A stretch of DNA of 51,903 nt from an uncultured Lachnospiraceae bacterium (lineage in GTDB: Bacteria; Bacillota; Clostridia; Lachnospirales; Lachnospiraceae): contig CACYWQ010000014.1 of NCBI GenBank assembly GCA_902778165.1, forward strand, positions 1-51,903. Direction: 5' to 3'. Shown one piece after another: positions 1 to 7,427 of the stretch (position 1 is its first letter; each line of letters begins with the position of its first letter). Position numbers and translations under genes: made by a program. The notes beneath the pieces were generated by a model. The model had not been told where the DNA came from. It saw nothing but the letters and a program-made list of their open reading frames with translations, and searched no databases.

Positions 1-78
1 CGTTCTTCTCTGAAATTTTCCTTCCTATCAGTCTCAGAATCCTGATAGTGTTTTAGGAATTTTCAGGGTTGCATTGCT

Positions 79-177
79 GTTCAGTTTTCAAGGAACTTTG
101 CTTGTCGGCTTTGCCGTCAAGCTTGCGCCTCTCAGACGCAACTTACACATAATATCACGGGTGTAAGGTGTCGTCAA
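79..177 (-). promoter_or_regulatory. Strong promoter and leader, probably of an rRNA operon
   Basis: On the minus strand a -35 TTGACG (172-177) and a -10 TATTAT (149-154) are separated by exactly 17 nt and point off the left edge. The leader holds two hairpins (arms at 123-127/137-141 and within 100-122). It then carries TTGAAAACTGAAC (79-91), a motif familiar from rRNA leaders and 16S-23S spacers of Firmicutes. No rRNA gene lies inside the window, so the rRNA assignment is an inference from the leader and the neighbouring tRNA. Confidence 0.7.
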
Positions 178-238
178 GACCTTTTTGAAAAAATTTTTGA
201 TAGCGCTTCAGCTTCCTATATTGTAGAGAATAGGAAAG

Positions 239-326
239 CGGAGAAAGAGGGATTTGAACCCTCGCGCCGCGTGAACGACCTACACCCTTAGCAGGGGCGC
301 CTCTTCAGCCTCTTGAGTATTTCTCC
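239..326 (-). tRNA. tRNA-Ser (anticodon GCT)
   Basis: An 88-nt class II tRNA with a long variable arm. The acceptor stem pairs GGAGAAA with TTTCTCC and the discriminator base is G. The anticodon loop CTGCTAA, closed by stem CGCCC/GGGTG, gives anticodon GCT and decodes AGC/AGU serine codons. The T arm contains GGTTCAAATCC. CCA is not encoded. Its own promoter lies at 407-435. Confidence 0.95.
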
Positions 327-406
327 GAATTATCAGCTGAACATTGCCACTACCAAATATTCAGTTCGCACCGCAAAAGACTACTCTTAAGGGCAGTGCA
401 AGAGTT

Positions 407-435
407 ATTATACCCACGTAAATGCTAAAAGTCAA
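407..435 (-). promoter_or_regulatory. Sigma-A promoter for tRNA-Ser
   Basis: Minus-strand TTGACT (430-435), a 17-nt spacer and a perfect TATAAT (407-412) lie about 80 nt upstream of tRNA-Ser and point at it. Confidence 0.8.
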
Positions 436-461
436 TGGATTTTTGAGGAAAAATCAACCTT

Positions 462-523
462 TTTTGAGAGCTGTTTAAAGCGCTCAAAATCTAGTATTCA
501 GGTTGATGTTCACCACTAGATTT
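462..523 (-). terminator. Two adjacent inverted repeats after the rluA-family gene
   Basis: Downstream of the pseudouridine synthase stop, the minus strand holds a 9-bp inverted repeat (487-495 with 515-523; AAATCTAGT/ACTAGATTT). A second one follows immediately (TTTTGAG/CTCAAAA, within 462-489). T-rich sequence follows but there is no clean T-tract, so termination of the gpx-to-rluA operon here is plausible and not certain. Confidence 0.4.
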
Positions 524-559
524 AGATGTGTTTCTTCTATATATATTAATACGTTTATC

Positions 560-1228
560 CTATATGGCAAATGTCAGTTCCACCCCATTGGAGGGATGGA
601 TAAACTTAAGCTTATATGCACACAACTGTATATCAGTCATGCCGTGAACCTTACTGTACTTAACAGACTTATCGCTTCCGTATTTGAGATCACCGAGTAT
701 CGGCATCCCTATATTGGACAGCTGAAGACGTATCTGATGATGTCTTCCCGTAAGCAGACGAATATCCACATCGGCAATATAATACTCATCTTCTGTCTCT
801 ATATCCGTCATCTTGTATTCAAGCTCGCCCTTCTTGCCTCCGACAACGGTCTTATCGCATATTCTGCTCATATTCTTAGTCTTGTCCACTTCTATATAAT
901 CGGACAATCTTACATAAGAATCGGTTATGACATTACTATTAGCATTATCTATATATACTCTCGCTCTGTATGACTTCTCCATCTTACGTTCCGTTAACTC
1001 TCTGTTAAGGATTGCAGCCATACTGCTGCTCTTGGCCATAAGAACAAGACCTTCCACCTGTCTGTCAAGCCTGTTGATCAGTCCTACATATCCGCCATTT
1101 AAGTAATTCTTGACATAGCTGCACAAATCGGATTCCGCAACATTCTTAGTCTGCGTGGCAACACCGGCAGGCTTATGCAGCACTATAATATACTTATCTT
1201 CATATATTATACGCAAATTCCCTTTCAC
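560..1228 (-). CDS. RluA-family RNA pseudouridine synthase
   Basis: A 222-aa enzyme predicted to isomerise specific uridines of rRNA or tRNA to pseudouridine in the cytoplasm. The catalytic motif INRLDRQVEG carries the nucleophilic aspartate at D55 (usually HRLDR in this family). The downstream family motif TGRHHQIRLQL is at 160-170, followed by GMPILGD. There is no N-terminal S4 domain, so it is a short RluA-type protein and its target uridine cannot be read from sequence. The start is GTG, preceded by a GGGAAGGGTG-type ribosome site. It is the last gene of a run that begins with the peroxidase gene at 4998, 38 nt after pepD. Confidence 0.85.
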   Translation of the reverse strand: MKGNLRIIYEDKYIIVLHKPAGVATQTKNVAESDLCSYVKNYLNGGYVGLINRLDRQVEGLVLMAKSSSMAAILNRELTERKMEKSYRARVYIDNANSNVITDSYVRLSDYIEVDKTKNMSRICDKTVVGGKKGELEYKMTDIETEDEYYIADVDIRLLTGRHHQIRLQLSNIGMPILGDLKYGSDKSVKYSKVHGMTDIQLCAYKLKFIHPSNGVELTFAI

Positions 1229-1266
1229 AGTTATGTCACCCTTCCCTCTTTTATCGCTCTGCCTTC

Positions 1267-2730
1267 TTAAGCAACCGATGCAATCTTTCTAAGCGTCGCC
1301 AACACCAATCTGTATGTCCTTGCAACTGATTCAATCTCCATACTCTCTCTGTATGTATGAATTTCATGAAGATTGGGGCCTATTGATACACAATCAAGTC
1401 CCGACAGTTTATCAGCAAAGAATCCGCACTCTACTCCGGCATGAACCGCCTCTATATCAGGTTCGGCACCGTACTGCTCCACATAAATCTCCCGCATGAT
1501 ATCCCTGAGCGGCGAATCTACACGATACTGCCATCCCGGATAATCTCCGTCAAAACCTATACTTCCTCCTATCGCTTCCATTGAAGTAATAAGTCTGCGT
1601 ATAAGCATCTCTTTCTCGGATGCCACACTGCTTCTTACGCAAAAAGTAAGAGTGACTGAATCATCTTCTGTCTTAAGAATGCCCATATTTAAGGATGTCT
1701 GTACAAGACCCGGAACATCAGGGCTCATTCTCTGTATTCCGTTAGGCAGACAAGTCAGCATATATATAATATGAGATGTCGTTTCTTTCGTCATCGGAAA
1801 TACGGAAATATCCCCGGCATCCTGACATACTATCTTAATATCAGGGTCGGTTGTTGCATACTCAACCGCTATATCAGATAAAACCGCATTGACTGAATGT
1901 CTGACCGATTCAACTTTATCTTCACTTACGGCGACCACTGCCTCTGCAGCCACTGCGATGGCATTATCCTTCGCTCCGCCGGATATATCCGTTATCCTTA
2001 TATTCGCATCATCACGCAATCTGTCCAATACTCTTCCGAGTATGACTATTGCATTTGCACGATTCTTATGTATCTCAATTCCCGAATGACCGCCTATCAG
2101 TCCTTCAACACCAATCCTTAAATACTGCGTATCCGAACTCGGTTCATCTCTCTTAACGCAGACTCTGGCATTGGCAACCACTCCTCCGGCGCAACTGACC
2201 GTGAACACACCTTCCTGCTCCGAATCGATATTTATCATGGTACGACCTAATATATCGGAAACGTCTATTGCTGCCGCACCTAACATTCCTATCTCTTCAT
2301 CCACGGTAAATATAGCCTCTATAGGGGGCAATTCCTTATCATCGCTTTCAAGCAGAGCAAGCGTCATAGCTACTGCTATACCGTCATCGCCTCCAAGGGT
2401 TGTTCCCTTAGCTCTGATACAATCTCCGTCTATATACAGATCAAGGCCTTCTGTTGCCATATCCTTATTGCAACCGGCCTCTTTCTCACAGACCATGTCC
2501 ATATGACCTTGAAGAATAACGGACTTATCCCCCTTACCTTCCTTCCATATGATGACATTACCTAACTTATCCTGTCTGTACTTTAGATTATGAGATACGG
2601 CAAATCCAACCAGGTAATCACTTATGGCCGCGGTATTACGCGAACCATGTGGTATTGCCGCTATCTCTTCAAAATACTTAAATACTCTCTTCGGTTCATT
2701 CTCTGCTATATTATTACTCATCTTATCCAT
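1267..2730 (-). CDS. pepD: Cytosolic aminoacyl-histidine (Xaa-His) dipeptidase, M20 family
   Basis: A 487-aa zinc dipeptidase of the PepD type that hydrolyses a broad range of dipeptides in the cytosol. Metal and catalytic positions are visible in order: QGHMDMV (H76, D78), LGGDDGIAVA (D115), TVDEEIGMLGA (general-base/metal Glu pair near 145-146), HAGVECG, and the C-terminal GPNLHEIHT histidine. Length matches the family. Two starts are possible. The first ATG abuts AGTAGG, while the ATG at residue 4 has AGGATGG at better spacing, so the true protein may be 484 aa. It lies 18 nt after the AGE-family gene in the same run. Confidence 0.93.
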   Translation of the reverse strand: MDKMSNNIAENEPKRVFKYFEEIAAIPHGSRNTAAISDYLVGFAVSHNLKYRQDKLGNVIIWKEGKGDKSVILQGHMDMVCEKEAGCNKDMATEGLDLYIDGDCIRAKGTTLGGDDGIAVAMTLALLESDDKELPPIEAIFTVDEEIGMLGAAAIDVSDILGRTMINIDSEQEGVFTVSCAGGVVANARVCVKRDEPSSDTQYLRIGVEGLIGGHSGIEIHKNRANAIVILGRVLDRLRDDANIRITDISGGAKDNAIAVAAEAVVAVSEDKVESVRHSVNAVLSDIAVEYATTDPDIKIVCQDAGDISVFPMTKETTSHIIYMLTCLPNGIQRMSPDVPGLVQTSLNMGILKTEDDSVTLTFCVRSSVASEKEMLIRRLITSMEAIGGSIGFDGDYPGWQYRVDSPLRDIMREIYVEQYGAEPDIEAVHAGVECGFFADKLSGLDCVSIGPNLHEIHTYRESMEIESVARTYRLVLATLRKIASVA

Positions 2731-2748
2731 CCTACTCTTGTATGTCTA

Positions 2749-3999
2749 TTATACTTCAGCCTTGGATAATTGCTCAATCGACTTCGCTATTGAGAGATGA
2801 ATAGGGCAGTACGGAATGATCATCGCCTGCAGAGCGTGATACAGATCCGATTTGCCGGGCCATACAGTTCCCTTAAGCTGATTGTGCTCATCAAGCTGAT
2901 GGAACCATGAACCCTTATCGTGATCCATTACCGATTCATCAAGATAGCTCATAAATTCACTGTAATATTCTTTATAATCCTCATCCTGTGTCACACGATA
3001 TAAAACAGCAGATGAGTTGATTGCTTCTGCTAAGGTCCAATGCATCCTGTCATGAACCACAGGATTACCGTCCCAGTCCGTGGTATAGACTATACCCGGT
3101 GCTCCGTCTGAATTCCACGCATCACCGACAGCCCTGTTAAACAGATTCTCCGCCTCTATAATATATCCTTCCGAATCCTCATTTAATCCGTATGTGGAAA
3201 CTGCCCACTGAACAATAAGCCTTGCCCACTCTATACCGTGTCCGGGAGTTGCTCCGTAGGGCTTAAACGGATCACTCGGACGTTCCTTATTCTTATCAAG
3301 GTTGGGTTTCCAGTCGGAAGTGAAATGCTCAGGAATTCTATAGTCATTGTCCATGGCAAATCCAAGCACCCTGTCTATTATCCTTCCCGCTCTTGCCCTG
3401 TATATCTCACTTCTTTCATCCTTAAGAGTGTCCGCAACCGCAAGGAAAGCCTCGACGGTATGCATATTGGCATTAATACCTCTGTAGGAATCACACTTAC
3501 TAAACTCCGTATCCCAAGTATCGCAGGACATTCCTTCTTCCTCATTCCAGAAGTACTTATCATATACATCCAGTGCTTCGTCAAGCAGCTTATCAGCACC
3601 CTCTCTTCCGGCTAACATCGCACTTGTAGCTGCAAGTATTACGAATGCATGGGCATAACACTGCTTACCGGGCATAATATTATTATTAGAATCAAGACCC
3701 GCATACCATCCGCCGTTCACATCATCATGTAATGACCCGGTGATACCTCTTAAGGCAGCATCAACCAATTCTGCACTTCCTTCATGCCCCAACATCGCAC
3801 CGACGCTGTATACATGGGCCATTCTGCAAGTGATCCACAACAGCCTCGGCCTGTCCGCCCAGGGCTGTCCATCATCACCCAGATAATATGATTCGCCTCC
3901 GGGTGAAGGGAACTTATGACCGAAACTTAATAAGTCACGCGTACCCTGTGTAAGAAATGCCATATTGGACTTAGTGTCAAGAATGTACTTATCATCCAT
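2749..3999 (-). CDS. AGE/YihS-family sugar isomerase (mannose or sulfoquinovose isomerase-like)
   Basis: A 416-aa (alpha/alpha)6-barrel protein of the N-acylglucosamine 2-epimerase superfamily. The pattern matches the YihS/mannose-isomerase branch, which interconverts aldoses and ketoses. Landmarks are an Arg region WADRPRL (near 48-53), NANMHTVEAF (H180), TPGHGIEWARL (H254, E257), and the C-terminal SWFHQLD...WPGKSDLYHALQA with the last catalytic-type histidine. The substrate could be mannose/fructose or sulfoquinovose. No sulfoglycolysis genes are nearby to support the latter. It starts 8 nt after ohrR, which makes an unusual partner for a redox operon. Confidence 0.85.
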   Translation of the reverse strand: MDDKYILDTKSNMAFLTQGTRDLLSFGHKFPSPGGESYYLGDDGQPWADRPRLLWITCRMAHVYSVGAMLGHEGSAELVDAALRGITGSLHDDVNGGWYAGLDSNNNIMPGKQCYAHAFVILAATSAMLAGREGADKLLDEALDVYDKYFWNEEEGMSCDTWDTEFSKCDSYRGINANMHTVEAFLAVADTLKDERSEIYRARAGRIIDRVLGFAMDNDYRIPEHFTSDWKPNLDKNKERPSDPFKPYGATPGHGIEWARLIVQWAVSTYGLNEDSEGYIIEAENLFNRAVGDAWNSDGAPGIVYTTDWDGNPVVHDRMHWTLAEAINSSAVLYRVTQDEDYKEYYSEFMSYLDESVMDHDKGSWFHQLDEHNQLKGTVWPGKSDLYHALQAMIIPYCPIHLSIAKSIEQLSKAEV

Positions 4000-4007
4000 A
4001 TAAGTCT

Positions 4008-4442
4008 CTACTCCTCATCAAGAAACAGATACAGAAGTCTGTATAATTCCTTGGCATCCTTCTCAGATAAGGTGATATTATCCTTAGATACCTTAGCAGG
4101 AATATCCTTACACTTCTGCTTAAGCTCCTGGCCTTTATCCGTGATGGTGATAAGCGTGACTCTTTCATCCTCTTTGGAACGACTCCTTGTCACATATCCC
4201 TCTTTCTCAAGATTCTTAAGTAACGGAGTCAGTGTTCCGGCGTCCAAATGGAGTATACTTCCAAGTTGTCCCACATTAATGCTTTCCTTCTCCCACAGAA
4301 CCATAAACACAACATACTGTGTATATGTAAGTCCAAGCGGCTTAAGATAAGGCGTATAACGGCTCACTATCTTACGGCCACACGCATACAAAGGAAAGCA
4401 TAATTGATTTTTTAACAAAAGCTGTTCATACTCCTGTGCCAT
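4008..4442 (-). CDS. ohrR: OhrR-type MarR family peroxide-sensing repressor
   Basis: A 144-aa winged-helix regulator. The N-terminal LCFPLYACGRKIVSRY puts a cysteine at position 15, the known peroxide-sensing Cys of OhrR proteins. The winged helix covers about 45-105, with LHLDAGTLTPLLKNLEKEGYVTR as recognition helix and start of the wing. No second redox Cys is seen near the C-terminus, so it looks like a 1-Cys type. It follows the peroxidase gene by 13 nt with GGAG upstream of ATG. It probably represses its own operon through the palindrome at 5043-5064, with oxidation of Cys15 by organic hydroperoxide releasing DNA. Confidence 0.9.
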   Translation of the reverse strand: MAQEYEQLLLKNQLCFPLYACGRKIVSRYTPYLKPLGLTYTQYVVFMVLWEKESINVGQLGSILHLDAGTLTPLLKNLEKEGYVTRSRSKEDERVTLITITDKGQELKQKCKDIPAKVSKDNITLSEKDAKELYRLLYLFLDEE

Positions 4443-4455
4443 GTTGTCTCCATTC

Positions 4456-4998
4456 CTACATTAATCCTGCCACGAATTTGTCTACCTCTTCCATTTTAGC
4501 AGTAGGTTCAAATCTTGCAACTACATTACCGCTTCTATCAACAATAAATTTGGTAAAATTCCACTTAATATCCGGATTATTCTTGTAATCCTTATCGATT
4601 TTAGAGAGCATTGCGCCCATTGCCAATGCCTTGGGGCCCTTACCGAATCCCTTGAATCCCTGCTGTTCCTTAAGATAAGAGAAAAGCGGAAGCGCAGTCT
4701 CACCGTTAACATCCGACTTCTTCATCTGAGGAAATTGAGTATTGTACTTAAGTGTACAGAATTCATAAATATCCTCATCGGTTCCGGGTGTCTGTCCCGC
4801 GAACTGGTTACAAGGAACATCTACCACTTCAAATCCTTTGTCATGATATTTCTCATACATGGCCTCGATGTCCTTATAATGCGGTGTGAATCCGCAGCCT
4901 GTTGCGGTATTAACTACCATTACTACCTTTCCTTCGTACTCTTTCATAGATATGTCATCGCCTGCAGGTGTCGTTACACTGTAATCATAAAAGCTCAT
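4456..4998 (-). CDS. Glutathione peroxidase-family thiol peroxidase
   Basis: A 180-aa thioredoxin-fold peroxidase that reduces hydrogen and organic peroxides, in bacteria usually with thioredoxin. The peroxidatic residue is cysteine C35 in NTATGCGFTPHY, not selenocysteine. The partner Gln lies in VPCNQFAGQ (Q65), and the Trp-Asn pair in KWNFTKF. C63 is a plausible resolving cysteine. The start is ATG with a strong AAAGGAGGG site 5 nt upstream. It is the first gene of the peroxide operon and has a consensus promoter (5043-5071). Confidence 0.93.
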   Translation of the reverse strand: MSFYDYSVTTPAGDDISMKEYEGKVVMVVNTATGCGFTPHYKDIEAMYEKYHDKGFEVVDVPCNQFAGQTPGTDEDIYEFCTLKYNTQFPQMKKSDVNGETALPLFSYLKEQQGFKGFGKGPKALAMGAMLSKIDKDYKNNPDIKWNFTKFIVDRSGNVVARFEPTAKMEEVDKFVAGLM

Positions 4999-5042
4999 AT
5001 TGTCCCTCCTTTTGGAAATACATTTACTTTGTCTTGTGTCAT

Positions 5043-5071
5043 ATTATATTGTATCAAATATAATTTGTCAA
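5043..5071 (-). promoter_or_regulatory. Consensus promoter with overlapping OhrR-type palindromic operator
   Basis: Minus-strand TTGACA (5066-5071), a 17-nt spacer and TATAAT (5043-5048) form a full consensus promoter. An inverted repeat with 8-bp arms ATTATATT/AATATAAT around a 6-nt centre occupies 5043-5064. It therefore covers the -10 and nearly the whole spacer, ideally placed for repression by the OhrR encoded one gene downstream. The arms are AT-rich like known OhrR boxes, but binding is inferred. Confidence 0.85.
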
Positions 5072-5117
5072 TACCCTAAATAAAAACGATCCCGTATAGA
5101 ATCTGACCATAAATACA

Positions 5118-5151
5118 AGACCCCGGGGGCAAGAGAGAGCTCCCGGGGTCT
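5118..5151 (-). terminator. GC-rich hairpin terminator
   Basis: A perfect 10-bp inverted repeat, AGACCCCGGG (5118-5127) and CCCGGGGTCT (5142-5151), with a 14-nt loop. It lies about 95 nt beyond the heptad-repeat protein stop. The tail on the minus strand is TTGTATTTAT, so it is a strong stem with a moderate T-tract. Confidence 0.65.
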
Positions 5152-5244
5152 GACCACATTTATGTAAGGGAATTGTATGTGGGCTGTATTATTTGATCGT
5201 TCTGATTATGATCGTTCTTAATTCTTTGTTATGTTAACTGCGGC

Positions 5245-7398
5245 TTATTTGATCGCTTCGGTACGTATGATGAACTTAACGTTGCCTTCCTTGCCGTCTG
5301 CAAGTCCTGAGAAACTGTGATAGCTCTTGGCTGCGTCCATTGTGGCATTGAGTCTGTCAACAACCTTCTCTCCTTCATCCTCGAAAGAAGATGTGAGCTT
5401 ATCTATGCCTTCCTTATCGAATCTGACCATACCGTTGCTTAAGTCATTGGCACCTGTAAGAAGAGTACCTACACCGTCTGATAACTTCTTAGATCCGTCT
5501 GCCAGCTGTCCTGCACCGTCCTTTAAAGCATCATTATTGCCGACTAATTTATCTGCGCCGCTCTTAAGTTCGCCTACTCCGCTGTCAAGCCTGCCTGCTC
5601 CGTCTGAAAGAGCACTTGCACCGTTTGCTACTTCTGAAGCTCCGTTTGCTAATGCTGCCGTGCCGTCCTTAAGCTGCTGGATCATAGGAGCGTAGCCTGA
5701 CATTGTCGAACCTACCTGACCCATGACTCCTTCTGCACCTGATACGGCTGCAGCCTTTGCAACTTCTTTCATACCGGTCTTTACCGCACCCTTGATGGCA
5801 TCCGTATCTACCGACGAAGAGCTCATATTACTTAATTCACCGTTGATAGCAGTTCCTATTCCTTTCAGTATAGATGATGTAATATCAACTGCCTGATCTT
5901 GTGTCAGCAACGAATTTCCAGCATCATCCGTATAACTTAACAAAAGGGTAACTATTTCTGACTGTTTACTGCTAAGAGCATCTGACACAGCACTGCTTAC
6001 AGATGATGAAAGATCTCCGGATGCAGATGCTATTGAACTTGCTATTCCGTCTGCCACCTGTGAAGCTCCGGCTGCGATCATGCCATCCGAATCAGCTGCA
6101 GCTGCTGCTGCAATGCCTGCCTTCTGCTCATCAGTAAGTCCTGACATTTCGGGAAGTGATATGGCCTGAACCTTATCGTTGAGTTCCTTTGCACCTGCGG
6201 ACAAAGTGTTCGCTCCGTCACTTAACTTAGCTGCGCCTTCCGATAACTCAGAGGTTCCGTTTTTTACCGTATCTATACCTGATGCCAGAGCAGAAGCTCC
6301 ATCTGTGTATTCAGTGATACCGTTTGCAAGTTTACCTGCTCCGTCACTGAACTCTCCTGTCTTCTCACTTAAGGTCTTAACACCGTCTGCCAAAGCCTTG
6401 CTGCCGTCCTCAAGCTGACCTGTTGCATCTTTAAGATCATCGACACTCTCCTCAACAGAGCTTAAGTCGATAGAGTCTGTCAGATGAATGTCCGAAAGAG
6501 CATCACTTAATGCAACCGTAAGTGTCATATCAAGCTTAAAATCATTGACCTTAGCCTCAACCTCGAAATACTCGGGAATCTCGATATCCTTATCGGCAAG
6601 TTCTTCCCTGTCAAGATCAAGACTGTCCGTAAGACCCGGGAAAGCAAGACCTAAGACTATATTGTTGTTACCTTCGCTCATGACCTTGCCGTTTGTTACG
6701 GTGACATCGGTGAACCTGTCCGTAGGAAGCATCATGGCCGTCATTGTTGTAAAGGGAACATAGACTTCTGTCTCTTCACCCTTGATCGCAGCCTCATATG
6801 TCGCATTGTTGCTGTAATCGAAACGAATCTTCACATCACCTGACTTACCAACCAGATCTTCTGCGGATATCTCTTTGCCATCTAAATAGTATGTGATGTT
6901 CATATCAACAGGGAGTGCCTTGTCTGTCGTTCCCTGATAGTAGATATCAGAACCTTCGGCATCCCATACTATGTCGTCGCCCTTGGTCGTATAAGTCTCA
7001 TCACCTTTGACATTGACGATATCCTTAAGGTCCGTATTATCCGTAATGGTCTTTGCACCGGAAGTATTCTTAAGCCAGTCACTCACGATGACTTCTTTGG
7101 CTCCGCCTGCTGCATCGGCAACTATATATACGCTCTCTTCTTTGTCAACACTGCTTCCGACTGATCCAACCTGTGTAGCGATGATATTCTGGAGAAGGTC
7201 TGCCTGCTTCTCGGGTGAAGCCGCTGCCTCTTCCATCATTACGCTTGCATCACTCTCTTCCTGTGCCGTTATGCCGGCAAGTCTTATACCGTCGATACCG
7301 GGTGTAGTGTTCACATATGCCACTCCTATGGCACCTGCTGCCAGTGCCGTTGCTGTTATACAACTTATTGTTTTGATCGCATTTTCCTTAGTCCACAT
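5245..7398 (-). CDS. Exported heptad-repeat (YhgE/Pip-like) protein, partner of MMPL transporter
   Basis: A 717-aa protein with an N-terminal membrane segment or uncleaved signal (about 8-28) and a beta-rich region to about 310. It has two blocks (about 325-425 and 575-690) of seven-residue repeats of the form LxxGxxxLxxG, for example QLEDGSKALADG and KLANGITEYTDG. Such repeats are known from YhgE/Pip proteins and from extracytoplasmic loops of some Firmicute MMPL proteins, and form long helices outside the cell. An Ala/Ser-rich linker separates the blocks. No C-terminal membrane segment is seen. AAAGGAG lies 7 nt before ATG, and the gene follows the MMPL gene by 29 nt. Inference: an extracytoplasmic adaptor or channel extension for that transporter. 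Confidence 0.7.
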   Translation of the reverse strand: MWTKENAIKTISCITATALAAGAIGVAYVNTTPGIDGIRLAGITAQEESDASVMMEEAAASPEKQADLLQNIIATQVGSVGSSVDKEESVYIVADAAGGAKEVIVSDWLKNTSGAKTITDNTDLKDIVNVKGDETYTTKGDDIVWDAEGSDIYYQGTTDKALPVDMNITYYLDGKEISAEDLVGKSGDVKIRFDYSNNATYEAAIKGEETEVYVPFTTMTAMMLPTDRFTDVTVTNGKVMSEGNNNIVLGLAFPGLTDSLDLDREELADKDIEIPEYFEVEAKVNDFKLDMTLTVALSDALSDIHLTDSIDLSSVEESVDDLKDATGQLEDGSKALADGVKTLSEKTGEFSDGAGKLANGITEYTDGASALASGIDTVKNGTSELSEGAAKLSDGANTLSAGAKELNDKVQAISLPEMSGLTDEQKAGIAAAAAADSDGMIAAGASQVADGIASSIASASGDLSSSVSSAVSDALSSKQSEIVTLLLSYTDDAGNSLLTQDQAVDITSSILKGIGTAINGELSNMSSSSVDTDAIKGAVKTGMKEVAKAAAVSGAEGVMGQVGSTMSGYAPMIQQLKDGTAALANGASEVANGASALSDGAGRLDSGVGELKSGADKLVGNNDALKDGAGQLADGSKKLSDGVGTLLTGANDLSNGMVRFDKEGIDKLTSSFEDEGEKVVDRLNATMDAAKSYHSFSGLADGKEGNVKFIIRTEAIK

Positions 7399-7427
7399 AC
7401 GATAACTCCTTTCTGTCCGTCATCTTC

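Noticed and set aside
503-973. 156-aa plus-strand frame over the pseudouridine synthase gene
   Set aside because: It lies antisense to a clear RluA-family gene, has no ribosome site and no recognisable family.
4456-4998. Possible selenoprotein (glutathione peroxidase)
   Set aside because: The peroxidatic position is an ordinary Cys codon and there is no in-frame TGA.
5327-6763. Plus-strand open frames opposite the heptad-repeat gene
   Set aside because: They are Ser/Pro/Ala-rich mirror frames created by the repetitive minus-strand gene and have no ribosome sites.
5245-7398. DNA tandem-repeat array or CRISPR-like structure
   Set aside because: The periodicity is at the protein level (7-residue LxxG repeats) with diverged DNA and no constant spacers.
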